Of a stretch of DNA of 64,000 bases, positions 47,240 to 59,543 are shown piece after piece. Both the position numbers and the translations under genes were made by a program. Origin of the DNA: Microstegium vimineum. Its lineage: Eukaryota; Streptophyta; Magnoliopsida; Poales; Poaceae. Below the pieces are notes generated by a model. It was not told the DNA's origin and searched no databases. It saw only the letters and a list, made by a program, of their open reading frames with translations. The DNA lies in contig CM039120.1 of assembly GCA_022036555.1 (NCBI GenBank), positions 26,750,227-26,814,226 of the forward strand, read 5' to 3'. Position 1 is the stretch's first letter. Each line of letters opens with the position of its first letter.

Positions 47240-49454
47240 ATGTCCCATGGGGATGGACCGCCACCCATGTTCAATGGGGATGACTTTCCGTATTGGAAAG
47301 TGCAGATGGAGGCCTACCTTGAGGTCGTGGATGTCGGCGTTCACAAAGCCGCCACCCAAGGTGGATCGGTGTTCGCCGGGGACCCATACTTGGAGAAGAA
47401 CAATGCCAAGGCAAAGAACATTCTTTTCCGTGGCATTTGCAAGGATGTGTTCAACCGTGTGTGGAATTGCAAAACCGCGCATGAGATTTGGACAAACATT
47501 TGTGCTCTTCACGAGGGCACTAAATGTGAAAGAGAAGAGCGCTATCACCTTATCATTGCTAAGTTAAATGCTTTCACTATGCTATCTCTTGAAAATGCTA
47601 ATGAAATGTATTCTCGCTTGAATGTGCTTGTAGAGGAGTTGAATGGCCTTGGACTCTCTCAAATGACACCGGCCGATGTGGTGCGCAAGATACTTTGTGT
47701 CCTCCCAATAGACAAGTATAGCCACATCATCACGGTTCTTCATCAAGGCGATCTCTCCGCAACTACACCAACGCAAGTGTTGGGCAAGATCAATGCTCAT
47801 GAGATGTACATGAAGATCAATGATGGAACTTCATCCTCCTCCAAGAAGAAAGAGAAGGAGGAGAAGAAGGACTTGGCTCTCAAGGCGTCTTCCAAGGAGA
47901 AGTGCAAGATTCAATATGTCGTTGAGAGTACAAGTGATGATGATGATGAAGACAACATCGCTCTCATGGTGAAGAAGACCGCCAAGATGTTGAAGAGGCT
48001 AAACAAGAATGGAATCAAGTTTGACTCAAAGAAGAAGAAATTCTTCACAAGCTTCAAGGAAGCCAATCTCCCAAATGAAGTGCTACAATTGCGGCACCCT
48101 TGGTCATCTAGCCCATGCATGTCCCGAAGATAAGAAAGACAAGTTCAAGAACAACAAGTTCAAGAACTTCAAGAAGAACAAGGGCGGAAATGATGACTCA
48201 AGTGATGATGACAAGAAGAAAGACAAGCCATACAAGAAGAAGAAGAAGAAGAAGAACTTCAACTTCCACAAGAAGAAGAAGGATGGCAAGGCTTACATTG
48301 TGGGTGATTGGCTCACCGATATTGATGATTCAAGCGACTCCTCCGATGATGAGAGTGAAGAAGAGAAGGTGGCCGCTTTGGTGATTGGTTCTTCGATTCC
48401 ACCGCCACCTCCTCCTTCATCACCGGGCTCATCCTCTACACACCTATGCCTTATGGCTAAAGGTGACAAGAAGGTACAAAAAGAGGATGATGGTGATGAC
48501 CTCTCTAGTGATGATAGTGATGATGAAGAAGCACCTTCCTATGATGAGCTAATTAAAATTTGCAACAAGTATGCTAGCATCATAAGGAAGTACTAGAGTA
48601 AAAATGACAAACTTCTTGAAATCAAAGAAAACTTGCATGATAAGCTTGATAACTTGTCTAGTGCTAATGATGATATGAAGCTTGAGATTAACTCTCTCAC
48701 ATCTAGCACTAGGGAGCTCAAAGCCTCTCTTAAGCAAGCCAATGAGAAACATGATAAGCTTGAGAGGTCATCCCAAGAGCTCCTCACAAGGTTTAACTTG
48801 CTAAAAGATGACTACAACCAAGTAAAAAGTGATCATGGCACACTAGTGGTAGCAAATGAATTACTTACTCAAGATCTTACACATGTTGTTACTAACCCGT
48901 GTGCTAAGTGTGCAAGTGCTACCTCTTGTGATATCGAGCTTGATGATGTGGCTCTTGAGCAAATTGCAAAGTGCAAGGGCAAGAGAGTTGTAGAAGCTGA
49001 CAAGTATGATGATTATATGAAGATGAGTGAAGAGAACTCAAAGCTCAAGGAAGAGATAATCAATCTCAAGGCAAACAAGCCCCTCACCATCAAGCCGGCT
49101 CAAGAAGAAGACAAGGATGCTATCACTTTGATCAACTCTCTTCGAGAAGAAATTGCCAAGCTCAAGAATGACAAGACCAAGCTTACAAGTGGCCTTGAAA
49201 AGTTCACCAAGGGCCATAATCTCCAAAGTGAGCTTCTAATGAGCACCGTCATGAAGAGTGACAAGACCGGTATTGGGTACAAGGAGAACCAAGTGATGAA
49301 GGCCAAGGTCAAGATTGAAGCCAAGAACTACTACAAGAACAAGTACAATGGCTACAATCAAGAGAAGCCAAAGCCCAAGCCTAAGAGGTGTTTTGGATGT
49401 GGACAAATTGGTCATCTATCATTCCAATGCAAGACTCCACTTCCCAAGACCTAG
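47240..49454 (+). pseudogene. Sirevirus gag
   Basis: Starts MSHGDGPPPMFNGDDFPYWK at 47240. The UBN2-type gag core (EIWTNICALHEGTK, ERYHLIIAKLNAF) is followed by a Lys-rich stretch, then the first knuckle CYNCGTLGHLAHAC near 48080 and a long acidic and Lys-rich coil (48120-49300). The second knuckle CFGCGQIGHLSFQC is near 49390. Two CCHC knuckles and a long gag are Sirevirus traits. A frame change near 48070 and a TAG at 48594-48596 break the frame, and a TAG at 49452-49454 ends it. A short duplication follows at 49489-49515. Confidence 0.9.
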
Positions 49455-49515
49455 GGTTTCTTGGACTCCACTTCCCAAGACTCCACTTCCTAAGAGGTGT
49501 TTTGGATGTGGACAA
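49380..49515 (+). repeat. Partial duplication of the second gag zinc-knuckle sequence
   Basis: CCTAAGAGGTGTTTTGGATG at 49380 recurs at 49489, including the following TGGACAA. Between them CTCCACTTCCCAAGA is also repeated. The copy shifts the reading frame just before the protease. Confidence 0.75.
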
Positions 49516-52500
49516 TTGCTCATGATGCTCACTATGTCATCAATAAAGATTCCAAGGGTAGACCACTTGTGGTGTTTCTTGGACCACCAATGAAGAACAA
49601 GCCTAGGGTTCTTTGGGTTGCTAAGGAGTTGGTTGACAAGGCAATGGGACCCCGCACTAAGGGGTTCCCAAACAACAAGCTTAACTCCAAGTTGCTTGTG
49701 TGTAGGTGAACTACAAGACCGGTGGGAGCCATTGGGTAATTGATAGTGGTTGCACTCAACACATGACCGGCGACCCCGGATGTTCACCACACTTGATGAG
49801 GATTGTGCAAATCAAGACAAGATCACTTTTGGGGATAATTCAAAGGGCAAAGTTCAAGGCTTAGGCAAAGTGGCTATCTCCCAAGATCAATTAATTTCAA
49901 ATGTCTTGCTAGTACAATCATTGAGCTTCAACTTGCTATCGGCTGGTCAACTTTATGATCTCGGGTTTCATTGTCTCTTCACTCCAAATGAGGTGATTGT
50001 GACCAAGATTGAAGATTCATCAATGATATTCAAAGGGTTCTGGCACAACAACCTCTTCTTAGTGGACTTCACTTCCAATGAAGCAAACTTGCAAGTGTGT
50101 CTATTCTCCAAGAATTCTTTGGGTTGGCTATGGCATAGAAGATTAGCTCATGTGGGCATGTCAACCTTGAAGAAGCTAGTCAAGAAGGAAATGGTTAGAG
50201 GAATCAAGGATGTGGTGTTTGAGAAGGACAAACTTTGTAGTGCATGTCAAGCCGGCAAGGAAGTGGCAAACACTCATCCAACCAAAGCCTTCATGTCAAC
50301 CTCAAGAGTACTAGAGTTGCTACACATGGATCTATTTCGCCCTACCACTTATGCTAGTCTTGGAGGAAATCTCTATTGCTTGGTGATAGTGGATGACTAC
50401 TCTCGGTACACTTGGGTGTTCTTTCTTCAAGACAAGGGAGAGACACAAGGCATCTTCAAGAAGTTTGCTACAAGAGCTCAAAATGAATTTGAGGTGAAGA
50501 TCAAGAAGATTAGAAGCAACAATGGCACCGAGTTTGTGAACACAAAGATTGAAGATTATTGTGATGAAGTTGGGATCAAGCATGAGGTGTCCGCCACATA
50601 TACTCCACAACAAAATGGTGTCATAGAGAGGAAGAACCGGACACTCATAACTCTAGCAAGGTCTATGCTTGATGAGTACAACACTCCCGAGAAATTTTGG
50701 GCGGAGGCAATCAACACCGCATGATATGCGGCAAACCGTCTCTTTGTCCAAAGGCTTTTAAAGAAGACCCCTTATGAGCTTGTCAATGGGAAGAAGCCGG
50801 ATATTTCATTCTTCCGGGTGTTTGGTTGCAAGGTGTACATCTACAAGAAGCGCCAACACTTGGGTAAATTCCAACGGCAGTGTGACATTGGTTTCCTTGT
50901 TGGTTATTCACTTAAATCCAAGGCATACCGTGTATTTAACAAAGCCACCGGCTTAGTTGAAGAAATGTATGACTTGGAGTTTGATGAAACTAATGGCTCC
51001 CAAGGAGCGCTTGAGGATATTGATGTAGGTGATGAACCCTTGAGGGAGGCAATGAAGAACATGCCAATTGGTGCTATCAGCCCGCAAGAAGTGGAAGAAG
51101 TTGAAGATGAAGCAAATCAAGATCCTTCTCCACCCCACACACCTCAAGTTGATGAAGGAGATCAAGTGAGAGAAGCTCAAGAAGACACTCACATTCCTCA
51201 AGATCAAGCTGAGGCCGAAGCAAGCAATGTTGAAGCACTACATCCTCCTCCTCAAGAGATAAATAGAAGATCAACATCTATCCTTCAAGCTCACCCCCAT
51301 GATCAAATCATAGGAAGTCCATCAAAGGGAGTAATGACTCGCTCTAGACTTGCATCTTATGTTGAACATCACTCGTTTGTTTCCTTTGTTGAGCCTACTA
51401 GTGTAGAAGAAGCACTTGTGGATCCGGATTGGGTGAATGCCATGCATGAAGAACTCAACAACTTCACCCGGAACCAAGTGTGGACACTTGAAGAGAAGCC
51501 AAAGGATGCAAGAATCATTGGCACCAAGTGGGTGTTTAGGAACAAGCAAGATGATCAAGGCATGGTTGTGAGGAACAAAGCAAGATTGGTGGCAAAGGGG
51601 TTCTCTCAAGTAGAAGGACTCGATTTTGGAGAGACCTTTGCACCGGTTGCAAGACTTGAAGCCATTCGTATCCTTTTGGCGTATGCTTCACATCACAAAA
51701 TGAAACTCTTTCAAATGGATGTGAAGAGCGTCTTCTTAAATGGTTTCATTAATGAACTTGTCTATGTCTCACAACCTCCTAGGTTTGAAGACCCAAACTT
51801 GCCTAATCATGTGTATAGGTTGTCCAAGGCACTCTACAGATTGAAGCAAGCTCCAAGAGCTTGGTATGAGAGGCTAAGGGACTTCCTAATCAAGAAGGGC
51901 TTCAAGATCGGGATCGTCGACACTACACTATTCACCAAGAAGCTTAATGGAGAGATCTTCGTTTGCCAAGTATATGTCGATGACATTGTATTTGGATCAA
52001 CAAACCAAGACCATTGCAAGGAGTTTGGTGACTTGATGTCCAAGGAGTTCGAGATGTCAATGATTGGCGAGCTAACCTTCTTCCTCGGCTTTCAAGTGAA
52101 GCAAATGAGAGAAGGGACCTTCATCTCTCAAGAAAAGTACACTTATGATCTACTTAAGAAGTTCAAGATGGAGAATTGCAAGCCAATCAAGACCCCAATG
52201 CCTACTAATGGGCATCTCGATCTCGATGAGGGAGGTAAACCGATTGACCAAACTCTTTATCGTTCTATGATCGGTAGTTTACTTTACCTCACCGCATCTA
52301 GGCCGGATATCATGTTTAGTGTGTGTATGTGTGCTAGGTTTCAAGCAAACCCTAAGGAGTCGCATCTTTGTGTGGTTAAGAGAATCCTTAGGTACATAAG
52401 GCACACCCCTAGCATGGGTCTTTGGTATCCCAAAGGAGCTCCCTTCCAACTAGTTGGCTATTCCGATTCGGATTATGTCGAGTGCAAGGTTGATAGGAAG

Positions 52501-52932
52501 AGTACCTCCGGCGGGTGCCACATGCTAGGAAGATCACTTGTTTCTTGGTCCTCAAAGAAGCAAAATAGTGTGGCATTGTCAACCGCCGAGGCGGAATACA
52601 TTGCCATGGGAGCAAGATGTGCACAAATCTTATACATGACCCAAACACTCTTTGATTATGGCATGTTTTTAAAAGAAGTTCCACTTTTGTGTGATAATGA
52701 AAGCGCCGTAAAGCTTGCTAACAACCCGGTTCAACACTCTCGCACCAAGCACATTGATATTTGCCATCACTTTCTTAGAGATCATGTGGCTAGGAAAGAC
52801 ATCACACTAGTTGGAGTTAAGAGCGAAGATCAATTGGCGGATATCTTCACTAAACCACTCGATGAAACAACCTTTTGTAGGTTGAGAAGCGAGTTGAATG
52901 TGCTTGATCACTCTAACTTCACTAAAAGATGA
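49516..52932 (+). pseudogene. Sirevirus pol: protease, integrase, reverse transcriptase, RNase H
   Basis: The protease motif VIDSGCTQHMTG lies at about 49735-49770; a C run just after it appears one base short. Integrase: zinc region LWHRRLAHVGM and CSACQAGKE (50130-50270), first Asp in LLHMDLFRP, second position near 50515 reads IRSNNGTEF where Asp is expected, Glu in NGVIERKNR. A TGA at 50722-50724 (Cys codon expected) cuts the frame. From 50725 the frame is open for over 700 codons to 52932: RT with FLNGFINELVYV and the intact box YVDDIVFGS (51975), RNase H with LVGYSDSDYVEC, TAEAEYIAMG and QLADIFTKPLD. RT-RNase H looks undamaged; integrase does not. Confidence 0.92.
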
Positions 52933-54810
52933 GCTTGTGTGAATCATGCATTCATATGTAATATAACATGTTTAATTTGGTAATGCACATAGGCTTGGCT
53001 AACGCGGTTAAGATAACCACCCTCAAAGCGTGTGACAAAGCTTAACCGCGGTTTAAACTTGCAAGCAACCTAGATTCAAATTCCGTCTTGCATTGCATAT
53101 GCATGAGTGTTGCTCATTCGTTTCTTTTCGGTTAAGGTTTTTTGGTCATTATTAGGTTCAACACTTAGGGGGGAGCAATTCAACGCTCTAGCTTCAGCTA
53201 ACACCCCTCTTGTGCCCCTAAGGTGACCCTTGGAGCTTTATTGAACTATTTTCTTATGAAAACTAATCCTAGCCTATGGCAAACTATTTCTAAAATTGAG
53301 GGTTTGAGAGATGGTCCATATGTTAAGTCCAACAAGTGTTCCTCTTTGCTCTTTTGTGTTGGTACTTGGCTAAGAGAAAAGATTGGAGAGAAAAATAGGA
53401 AAATTCAGAGCAAAATTAAGCACCGGACCACCCTCCGGACCACTCTGCATTGGTCCGACGCAGTGGTCCGACGCCTCGACCCTTACTGCATAAATTTTCT
53501 CCAGCCACAAAATCCGTCTGACCAGTGTCCGATGCTCCACCGGACCAATGACAAGTTGTCCGGTGCCTCTGTCCATCCTATCCTTGCACCGTCGGACCAG
53601 TCCGGTGCTCCATCGGACCAGTCCGGTGCGTCGTCCGACGCCCTGGTCCGGTGGTCGGGCGCTCTCTGTATTCTCTTCTCTGGTACCGTCGGACTACCCG
53701 TCAGACTAGCCTCCGGACCAAGCGGAGTGGTCCGACGCTTCGAAAATTTGCGATATCCCCCCCCCCCCCCCCCCCCCCCCCGCGCGCGAACGGCTCTTTT
53801 TCATCACTATCTCACGTCAGCCGTCCGTACGCCGTCGCACCGCTCTCCGCCCCAGCTCCGCCACCGTGCTCTCCTGAGCCCTTCTCGCCGCCGGTGAACT
53901 CCCTCCACCTGTGCCGCCACCACTCCGCCTCCTCTCCTCGCCGCAGCAGCACCTCCAACGCTTCCCTCGCCGCCGCCTGCTCCCTAGCGCCGCCCTGCCG
54001 CCTCTCCACCCACCTCGCCGCCGGCGAACTGCCAAGCTCTGCGCCCAAGCTCCACTCTCCTTCCTGCCAAGCTGGGCCGCCCTAGGGTTTCCCCTCTTCT
54101 CTCCATTGTCCCTGCCTGCAAAGCTCAAAGGAGTTAGGGTTTGCCCTAACCCTAGGGTGATTTTCGACGCGTTTGTCCTCGAACGAACTCGTCTCATCGT
54201 CATCGTCTTCGACGCGTTTGTCCTCGACCGATTTCCTATCATCGTCGACGGCTTCACTCTTCGCTGCTAGGGTATGGTTACGATTTACGATATTGCGTTT
54301 TGTCGAGTCGTCAATTGAGTTATGCCCTAGTACTATTCCTTGAAAAACTCTTAATCAATTCAATCCAATTCATTAAATCAATTGCCAATTGTAATTCGCA
54401 GCTGGTAATTCTCATTCGGAGTGTGATTTGGTACTTGACATTGCTCTGAATAGATACGCTTTCTTACCTCAGGTATCATGTCAGATTTCATTCTATCACT
54501 TATCTAGATGCTTGCTTCTATACGGATTCTTATCTCTAGATTTTATATATGCTTATGTATACCCTGTCTATTCTATTCAGCAGCAATTAGTGGCAGTTGA
54601 ACTCGGGGCAAAGCTCGCGAGTAAGGATTGAGGCAAAGCCTCAAAGGTTCAGTCTAGTGGCTTGGAGGCCCCTCTGTCAGTTGTGCTCTGGTTGATCAGT
54701 TGACAGTTGATACTTCCAGAGGGCAGTGGTACTTTCTTTGATCAGTGGTTCTGACAGTTGGCAGTGGATCTTGTGATTGTCAGTGAGCAGTGGTTCTTTG
54801 GTTGTTCAGT
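52933..54810 (+). other. Sirevirus region between pol and third ORF
   Basis: No supported gene. Contains a PPT-like AGGGGGGAGCAA at about 53167, a block of CCGGACCA/GGTCCGA motifs like those of the LTR (53417-53745), a run of about 24 C at 53757-53780, and a CT-rich stretch to 54070. Confidence 0.6.
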
Positions 54811-57429
54811 ATGACTCGCAGTACTCGTGCACACGCCGCTGGGTCAGGTGATGATGCTCCTCCTCCTCCACGTCCTTCCAGAGACAAGGGCAAGAAGCCA
54901 GTGGTTGAGAAAGCAAAGAAGAAGAAGCGAAAGCTCACAGAGGCTGAGAAAGCCGAAGCAGTGGCCAATGCAGCAGACCGCGCAAAGTGAGGCGGTCGTC
55001 GAGGCACAGTCAGACTTGGCACCCCTCCACGGGATCTACCGTCTACTCCACCAGCTGGGTCACACACTGAGGATGCTCCATAGGAGCCAGAGCTTGTCAC
55101 TGAAGCTCTTGGGACTCCGTTGGCACCTAGTTCCTGGGGGCATTCCACTCGCTCCCAGTCAGCTCAGTCCCCTCAGTCAGCAGCACCGACAGCAGCTTCA
55201 GCTTCAGTTCACCTCGACCTGAGGAATCTTACAGCGAAGCAGGTGAAGAAGCTACGATTCGTTTCTCTTGAGAAGTGGTGCCCGAATCAGAGAGACCCTA
55301 GAGCCTCACCAGGATAGCATACACCTCTCATGGAGGATTTCTACAGAGCAGCTCAGTTGACCAGCATTCAGATTCGACCGCATAGGGTTTGCTCCTTAGA
55401 GAGCATCGTTGAGCTAGCTAGTGAGGAGATCAGGCCATTCCTCACTTACCTACCGGGACTCACCGATTTACTCGGGCGTTCTGGTAACTACATAGAGAGA
55501 TGGGTCCGAGAGTTCTATGCTTCAGTATGGGTGGATCCGGAGCACAAGTTTGTGCAGTACACTTTCAGAGGCGAGCGATATAGGCTCTACTTGACCAGAC
55601 TCAGAGAGATCTTTCGCCTCCGTCAGCAGGGCACTATGAGTGCTACCGAGGAGCCTCAATGCCTCGTAGAGCTCGAGGTGGTCGTACACTGTCAGTGCAG
55701 GAGGTGGCTCCTCTCTTCAAGCCACCTTTCTCAGAGGGTTCCAGACGTAGCCCAGCAGAGCTCAGACCCACCGTTCACAGGTTGAACGAGGTACTTCGTC
55801 GTACTCTGCTTCCTCGCACAGGTTACAAGGAAGGATTGACAAACATGCAGCAGCTTCTCCTTCAGGCCCTGGTATCTCAGACACCATTCGACGTCGCAGA
55901 CTTTCTTGTGTCAGAGATAGAGGATGTGATAGCAGATGGCATGAGGGCCCGTCATCAGTTTCCCTATGCTCATTGGATATCATTGATCATTGCTATTGAG
56001 CTTGAGGGAGCGAACCCTAGACTCCGCGCTCTACTGGATCAGTCGCCGACTACTTTCCTAGATTATAGAGTCCTTGGGTCGTTTGACAGCCGGTTCGGGA
56101 ACCGGGTCCTCCGTCTTGTCAGAGAGAGGACTGCACCAGCTGACAGAGCAGAGGTTGATGCTCAGGATGAGGCTATTCGCAGCGTTGAGCAGCAGGAGCT
56201 CCATGGTTTAGATACTGGAGCTGATGTGACTCCAGAGGACACTTCAGACAGCTCAGATGCAGACTTCCAGCCAGTTCCACAGATGCCCCCACGGGCTCAC
56301 GACACTGAGGCTGGCGGCTCTGCCTCTGCCACCGAGACAATGATGCTGAAGCTCCTTGACAGGATGAATGAGCAGCACAGTTCTCTCGTCACTGCAGTTA
56401 CACAGGTCCAGCAGAGGCAGGACGAGATGCAGCGACAATCTGAGGAGCGTCACTTCGAGATGCAGCGACAGATGCTCGCTATGCAGCTAGAGCCCCAGCG
56501 CCTTCAGTTACAGTCACAGCAGCTGCAGCAGCAAAACATGGCCTTTATGACCCATATGATGAAGTGGACTGGTGCTCCTCCTCTTGAGTTCCCTGCAGCT
56601 CCTCAGATTTAGATGATGAGCACCTCTCAGCCTTCACAGTCAGTTGGACAGATAGGAGGTCCCTAGTTCTCAGTTGGACCTTCAGTTGGCCCTTCAGTGG
56701 CCCCTTCGAGCTCCGCCGGTCAGACAGTCACTCCCACCCCAGCCGTACAGTCCAGTGGACTTTAGGGTGTCGGATTCACCACCCCGTTCCAGTCACCGGC
56801 GACTCAGATGACTCAGTGGTTGGACACATTCGGCCCGACTCAGCAGTTCACCCCTCTTACCACTAGTTTCACTCCACTCACTGCTACGATGGGTGCTACT
56901 GCTAGAGACCTTTCAATGTCGTTCAGCGACATTACAGGGCAGCCGTCCCCCACTGGTCCTCAGATAGCAGCAGAGGTTGAGGCCGAGCTCGTTGCACCGA
57001 CAGCCGATCAGCACCGTTCCTCAGTAGCTTCCTCAGAGGCTACACACGACAGTCGGGCTCCAGCCGTGTCCACTCCACCTACAGCTGCAGTTGCTACCGT
57101 GCTACAGTTGTCACCTCTACTCCAGTACAGCCTGTGCAGTCTCCGGTTCTTCAGACTCCAGTCGAGTCAGTGCATGAGGCACAACCGGACACCGCCGCTC
57201 CTGAGGCTCCTGCAGAGACACTGGCACCGGTTACCGATCCTACTTCTACTCCTTCAGCTACTGCTCCAGAGTCTTCGACCGCAGCAGCCTGTCAGCTACC
57301 GACCCCCAGACTGCTTCACTACCAGAGACAGACACTCAGGGGGAGGATTCAGATGATGAGACATATCTGGCAGCTTTCAGGGTGCTCGACCGGTCCACGA
57401 CTGCTTCCACTCCGCCTCCAGACGCCTAG
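54811..57429 (+). pseudogene. Sirevirus third ORF (envelope-like position)
   Basis: Starts MTRSTRAHAAGSGDDAPPPP at 54811 with a Lys-rich basic stretch. A central conserved-looking domain lies at 55330-55640 (MEDFYRAAQLTSIQIRPHRV, GNYIERWVREFYASV, RLYLTRLREIF) and continues in another frame at 55659-56100 (LNEVLRRTLLPRTGYKEGL). A Gln-rich coiled coil follows (56380-56560), then a Ser/Pro/Thr-rich tail to TAG 57427-57429. Frame changes near 54990, 55650 and 57110 and stops near 55317, 56612, 56665 and 56764 break it. No signal peptide or obvious membrane helix is seen. It resembles the plant retrotransposon ORF called env-like in Sireviruses; whether it is an envelope is not shown by the sequence. 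Confidence 0.72.
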
Positions 57430-57849
57430 TTTTGGTGCTTCGATGCCAAAGGGGGAGAGGGAGAGTCGAGTAGATGGGCTAGCTTCAGGGGGAGCTAGTA
57501 GGACTCGTTTCTTTTGTTGTGTATAAACTTTATTGCATCATGCATCACGTTTACCGTCTTTATGCATTGTATGATATGTGTGATGGTTGAGACTTGATGG
57601 ATCTGTGACATGTGTGGACTTTCATCTTTATATATCATGTCACTTGGTTATGCTATATTGCTTCCGCTCTAATCTCTAATCTTTTGGCTATATCATATCC
57701 TTTGTGAAATCAAGTACTTTGCTCAATTCATATCTATTGTGCTTGTCATGGCTTGAATGGTTAGGCATGTTCTTGTCTTTCTTATCAAAATTCACTCTTT
57801 ATTCTCTACTCGAGCTTATATTGTCGTCAATCACCTAAAAGGGGGAGAT
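57430..57849 (+). promoter_or_regulatory. Sirevirus polypurine tract and upstream PPT-like copies
   Basis: The tract AAAAGGGGGAGAT at 57837-57849 directly precedes the 3' LTR. AAAGGGGGAGAGGGA near 57447 and CAGGGGGAGCTAG near 57488 are similar. Multiple PPT copies are a reported Sirevirus feature. Confidence 0.8.
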
Positions 57850-59538
57850 TGTAGAATCATAGACCCTTGTGTTTAGGCGATTAACGACAATACTAGATCA
57901 CTATGACTAACGTGTGTTTTGCAAAAGCAAAGTTGTTTATGTTAAGTCATTAGTGATGCATTGTGATTGGGCTTAATGGATATTCATGCCCCCAAGATGG
58001 AAATCGTTTCGGTTGCAAAGGATGATGATACAAGTTGAAGACTAGGCTAGTTCTTAGTGCCGTAAGGTTGAGAAGGGCACTAAGTTTAGCTAGGGCTTTT
58101 GTTTTTCCTTTGACCGTACTATAAAGGGGGTATGAGATTAGTAGCTTGACCTAGGAGAGTTTAGGAAAGTGGGTATATGCACACTTGTCACAACTAGTCC
58201 TAGAGACCTTGCTTTCAGCCCTTGATAAACCCTAGAAATGGTAGGAGCAAAATCCCTTAAGAAACCTCAGCGAAAACAGGTGTTTTAGGGGGAGAAAGAG
58301 GCTCCGGACCACTCTGCTAAGTGGGCGTCGGACCAAGGAGAGTGGTCCGACAGACCCTGACTTAGGCAGAATTCCAGCTCGAGGAGCTCCGGACCACCTG
58401 TCTGGAAAGCACCGGACCATAGGAGAGTGGTCCGGTGGCTTGGTTCAGAGAGACAGAAGGCTCCGGACTAGTCCGACGGTTAGTCCGACGGCTAGTCCGA
58501 CGCCTCATGACAGGGGGTTGAGTTTATGCAGAGAGCACCCTGGCTCCGGACCAGAGCGTCGGACCAGGGCACCGGACCAAGGAGAGTGGTCCGGTGGTGT
58601 GTAAAAGAGAGAAAGGTTTTCACTCAGAGAGCACCGAGGCTCCGGACCAGTGCCTCGGACCAGTGCGTCGGACCAAGCAGAGTTGTCCGACGGTGCCTAA
58701 GTTTGAATACAGAGTGAGCTCCGGACCAGTGTGCATGGTCCGGTGGTATGAGCTCCGGACTAGTCCGGTGGCTACGCAGAGAGAAGAAAAAGTAAAAACG
58801 GCTAGTTTTGGAGGTGGGGACTATTTATAGTTGCCCCCTTGGTCCTTAGAGTGACTCTTGGCCATTGTTTCAGCTGGTGACACCTTGAGAAATCCTTTGG
58901 AGAGCCAAGAGGCTAGTGAGGGAGAGATTAGAGAGATTTCATCTTGTTCTTCCCTCCTAGAGTGATTAGGAGTGACTTGTGTGCATCCATCCACCTTCCT
59001 TGCCTTGAGTGGTTCAAGTGAAGGTCTTGTGCTTGTTACTCTTGGTGTTCGACAGCACCTAGACGGTTTGGTGGTGTTCGGAGGAAGTGACCGCTGGGAG
59101 ATTGTTGGCGGCTCTTCTCCAAGCTCTTGTGATCGGTTGTGGGCGATTCACTGAACCAGAGTGGCGAAGAATCAGCCCGTAGAGAGCACTCTACCCTTGC
59201 GCGGGTAGAGGGGGAGCGATACCTTGCGAGGTGCTCCAACGAGGACTAGGGGGTGTGTCGACACCTCGATACCTCGGGAAAAAATCGATGCGTCAATGAG
59301 ATTTTCTTTTCCCTAGCTCTTTACATTTCCGCATTACTTTCCGTCTTGTTTTTACATTTCCTACTAGAATTGCTTAGGTTGTTTTTAATTCCTATGAACT
59401 GCTACCGCTTTCTAGCTAGGACACACGGACGGTAGGCACTAGGGGGTGATTGGCATTTGATAGGCTTTTATATTTGCTTTAGAAATTTAAAACAAGCCCA
59501 ATTCACCCCCCCCCCTCTTGGGCATCTTGATCCTTTCA
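57850..59538 (+). repeat. Sirevirus 3' LTR
   Basis: 1689 bp, TGTAGAATC to CTTTCA; matches 45498-47187. TATA candidate TATAAA at 58120-58125. Confidence 0.95.
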
Positions 59539-59543
59539 CCGGG
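59539..59543. repeat. Target-site duplication of the Sirevirus, right (CCGGG)
   Basis: Exact match to 45493-45497. Confidence 0.95.

Larger units (their letters stand above)
45498..59538 (+). mobile_element. Full-length Sirevirus-like Ty1/copia element with third ORF
   Basis: 14,041 bp. LTRs 45498-47187 (1690 bp) and 57850-59538 (1689 bp). TSD CCGGG at 45493-45497 and 59539-59543 is exact. Primer site TGGTATCAGAGCC at 47190-47202, polypurine tract at 57837-57849. Gag with two CCHC knuckles, copia-order pol, then a 1.9-kb gap and a third ORF before the 3' LTR. This is the Sirevirus (Maximus/SIRE) plan with an envelope-like ORF. By eye the LTRs differ at about 35 sites including a few indels, near 2%, so insertion is recent. 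Coding parts are nevertheless broken. Confidence 0.95.

Noticed and set aside
48104..48289. Phe-rich - strand ORF opposite the Sirevirus gag
   Set aside because: Shadow of the Lys-rich gag segment.
53811..54270. Possible host exon (Pro/Ser-rich frames on + and - strands)
   Set aside because: CT-rich leader-like sequence inside the Sirevirus; several frames open together, no motif.
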